Origin: Comamonadaceae bacterium
GTDB taxonomy: Bacteria; Pseudomonadota; Gammaproteobacteria; Burkholderiales; Burkholderiaceae_C
Length of the DNA: 8,378 bases
Direction of reading: 5' to 3'
Assembly (NCBI GenBank): GCA_947463845.1
Contig: CANHUM010000062.1
Coordinates: forward strand, 1-8,378
A program made the position numbers and the translations under genes. The notes beneath the pieces were generated by a model, which did not search any database, was not told where the DNA came from, and worked only from the letters and a program-made list of their open reading frames with translations. Of this stretch, positions 7,031-8,378 are shown piece after piece (position 1 is the first letter of the stretch; every line of letters begins with the position of its first letter).

Positions 7031-7762
7031 TCAACATTTAATGCCCATGTGCAAGGCTACCACCCCGGCCGACAGGTTGTGAAAATCCACGTGCCCAAAT
7101 CCGGCATTTTTCATAAGGGTTTTCAGGTCCTCCTGCCCGGGGTGCATGCGGATGGACTCGGCCAGATAGCGGTAGCTGTCTGCATCTCCCGCCACCAGTT
7201 TGCCCAACCGAGGCAGGATCTTGAAGCTGTACCAATCGTAGGCCTTTTCCAGGGGCTTGGCCACCTTGGAAAACTCCAGAACCAGCAATTTGCCGCCCGG
7301 CTTGAGCACACGGCACATTTCCTTGAGCGCCACATCCTTGTGCGTCATGTTACGCAGGCCAAACGCCACGCTGACCACGTTGAAGTGGTTGTCAGGAAAA
7401 GGCAGCTTTTCAGCATCACAGACCAAGGTGGGCAGGGCCAGGCCATGATCCACCATGCGATCTCGCCCGGTTGAGAGCATGGCTTCGTTGATGTCGGTGT
7501 GCACCACGCGGCCGGTGGCCCCCACTTTTTTGGCAAACGCCATCGAGAGATCACCCGTACCCCCCGCGATGTCCAGCACCTGATCACCCTCTTTGAGGTT
7601 GGCCACCTGCACGGTGTAGGCCTTCCACACGCGATGCAGGCCCATGGACATCAGGTCATTCATCACATCGTATTTGGACGCGACCGAGTCGAACACGCCG
7701 CGCACATGCTTGGCCTTGTCCTTTTCGTCCACGGTTTTGAAACCGAAATGGGTGGTGCTCAT
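7031..7762 (-). CDS. ubiE: UbiE, C-methyltransferase of ubiquinone (and menaquinone) synthesis
   Basis: UbiE uses S-adenosylmethionine to add the C-methyl group to the ring of the demethoxy-ubiquinone precursor; in menaquinone-making bacteria it also methylates demethylmenaquinone. At 243 residues it is near the E. coli length (251). It begins with the family-typical [11 protein letters not shown] and [19 protein letters not shown] (about 3-37). The SAM-binding motif I is [12 protein letters not shown] (62-73), Asp90 ends the next strand (VVHTD), and [13 protein letters not shown] (115-127), FGLRNM (134-139) and [16 protein letters not shown] (151-166) follow. The ATG at 7762 was chosen because the conserved N-terminus starts there and GAGGA lies 7 bases upstream; a longer frame from 7828 would overlap the DUF971 gene by 56 bases and add 22 unconserved residues. 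Confidence 0.97.
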   Translation of the reverse strand: MSTTHFGFKTVDEKDKAKHVRGVFDSVASKYDVMNDLMSMGLHRVWKAYTVQVANLKEGDQVLDIAGGTGDLSMAFAKKVGATGRVVHTDINEAMLSTGRDRMVDHGLALPTLVCDAEKLPFPDNHFNVVSVAFGLRNMTHKDVALKEMCRVLKPGGKLLVLEFSKVAKPLEKAYDWYSFKILPRLGKLVAGDADSYRYLAESIRMHPGQEDLKTLMKNAGFGHVDFHNLSAGVVALHMGIKC

Positions 7763-7769
7763 GTCGGTG

Positions 7770-7774
7770 TCCTC
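7770..7774 (-). promoter_or_regulatory. ubiE ribosome binding site overlapping the DUF971 stop codon
   Basis: The minus strand reads TGAGGA, in which the DUF971 stop TGA runs into the Shine-Dalgarno GAGGA, followed by a 7-base spacer and the ubiE ATG. This supports the start at 7762 and suggests that ubiE translation is coupled to the gene before it. Confidence 0.7.
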
Positions 7775-8192
7775 AGTGATGGTGACCGCAGCTGCCGCCT
7801 GCAGCGGCTTCGACCATGGGGGCGTCACGGCTCATGCCTGCGGCTTGCAGGCGGTCTTCGTATTGCTTCCAGAGCGCCTCCTCTTGGTCGCCCAGAAAAT
7901 AAAGGTATTCCCATGTGAACAAACCCGACTCATGCCCATCGGAAAAGGTGGGCTTGACGGCGTAGTTGCCCACGGGCTCGATCTCCACGATGCCGACATC
8001 GCGTTTGCCGGTTTGCAGCACTTCCTGGCCAGGGCCGTGGCCCTGGACTTCGGCCGAAGGCGAGTACACGCGCATCAGCTCGAAAGGAATGCGAAACTGC
8101 GCACCGTCAGAAAACCCGATCTCCAACACCCGGGTCTGACCGTGCAGGGTCAGCGACTCGGGGTGGGGGCTGTCTTTTTTCAATCCTGCCAT
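7773..8192 (-). CDS. DUF971 protein (gamma-butyrobetaine hydroxylase N-terminal-like domain)
   Basis: This 139-residue protein is a free-standing DUF971 domain. The family marks are clear: [21 protein letters not shown] (within 25-45), SAEVQGHG (46-53), [18 protein letters not shown] (66-83) and [17 protein letters not shown] (85-101). The same domain forms the N-terminus of gamma-butyrobetaine hydroxylase, where it binds zinc, and the C-terminus of the plant iron-sulfur scaffold HCF101. The free bacterial form has no established role. The C-terminus ends in GSCGHHH, which could bind a metal. The ATG at 8192 lies 15 bases after the stop of the upstream oxidoreductase, and ubiE begins 10 bases downstream, so all three are probably cotranscribed. 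Confidence 0.9.
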   Translation of the reverse strand: MAGLKKDSPHPESLTLHGQTRVLEIGFSDGAQFRIPFELMRVYSPSAEVQGHGPGQEVLQTGKRDVGIVEIEPVGNYAVKPTFSDGHESGLFTWEYLYFLGDQEEALWKQYEDRLQAAGMSRDAPMVEAAAGGSCGHHH

Positions 8193-8207
8193 GTTCTGCT
8201 TTCAGGT

Positions 8208-8378
8208 TTAAACCAGGACGCGCTCAATGCCGCCGGCATTGGCGGCGCTCACGTACTCGGGCATCCATTCTTCGCCCAAGATGTGCTTGGCCATCTCGAC
8301 CACGATGTAGTCGGCTTCGAGCAGGCCGTTTTTCATGTCGTCACCAAAGCGCGACAAGCCTTGCAGGCAGCTGGGGCA
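8208..8378 (-). CDS. C-terminal end of a large DUF3683-type FAD/FMN and Fe-S oxidoreductase (partial)
   Basis: Only the last 56 codons and a TAA stop are present; the rest lies beyond base 8378. The fragment starts with CPSCLQGLSR, has EADYIVVEMAKHILGEEW at 21-38 and ends PEYVSAANAGGIERVLV (40-56). I recognise this as the C-terminus of the very large FAD/FMN-binding oxidoreductases (DUF3683 at the N-terminus, FAD-linked oxidase and ferredoxin-like parts in the middle, Cys-rich domain at the end) that in Burkholderiales often stand before DUF971 and ubiE. The CPSC pair is probably part of a Cys-rich CCG-type iron-sulfur motif. The substrate is not known to me. The family call rests on recall of this short tail and on context. 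Confidence 0.7.
   Translation of the reverse strand, partial: CPSCLQGLSRFGDDMKNGLLEADYIVVEMAKHILGEEWMPEYVSAANAGGIERVLV

Noticed and set aside
6000..7082. Plus-strand open frame of 360 codons opposite the Tim44-domain gene
   Set aside because: No domain, biased composition, and it is fully explained by the minus-strand gene with signal peptide, linkers and Tim44-like domain.
7763..7828. Upstream start for ubiE at 7828
   Set aside because: It would add 22 residues not typical of UbiE and overlap DUF971 by 56 bases; the ATG at 7762 has a good ribosome binding site and the family N-terminus.

Overview
This window looks like ordinary chromosome of a betaproteobacterium in the order Burkholderiales. 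The protein style and gene order best fit Comamonadaceae (Limnohabitans, Rhodoferax or a relative). That placement is inferred from recognised protein families and the fairly high GC content, not from a database search. Every supported gene lies on the minus strand, so transcription runs from high to low coordinates. Genes are tightly packed: the longest gap is 105 bases. No RNA gene, insertion sequence, CRISPR array, phage gene or attachment site was seen.

In transcription order the window starts (8378-7031) with the last 56 codons of a large FAD/FMN and iron-sulfur oxidoreductase of the DUF3683 type. A small DUF971 protein follows, then ubiE. Next comes an exported or membrane-anchored protein with a Tim44-like domain (6995-5997), then ubiJ (5937-5377) and ubiB (5380-3803), which overlap by four bases. 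UbiE methylates the quinone ring. UbiJ and UbiB are accessory factors for ubiquinone synthesis, so this block is a ubiquinone-synthesis cluster like E. coli ubiE-ubiJ-ubiB, but with the Tim44-like gene between ubiE and ubiJ. A sodium:solute symporter (3778-2303) follows ubiB after 24 bases, with a GTG start and a strong ribosome binding site.

A 105-base gap (2198-2302) separates this block from a second gene group. It holds a GC-rich hairpin just after the symporter stop codon and a likely promoter with a perfect -10 box overlapping an inverted repeat. The second group is an FmdB-type zinc ribbon protein, a DUF502 membrane protein and aspS, which runs off the left edge. The aspartyl-tRNA synthetase carries the His and Gly residues linked to non-discriminating enzymes, which suggests that Asn-tRNA(Asn) is made by transamidation.

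No clearly new system was found. The most unusual signal is a perfect 7-bp hairpin followed by five T residues, built around the start codon of ubiJ: the ATG lies in the loop and a GGGGA lies in the stem. A second terminator-like hairpin lies 24 bases upstream of it. Together they suggest a transcriptional or translational checkpoint in front of ubiJ-ubiB.
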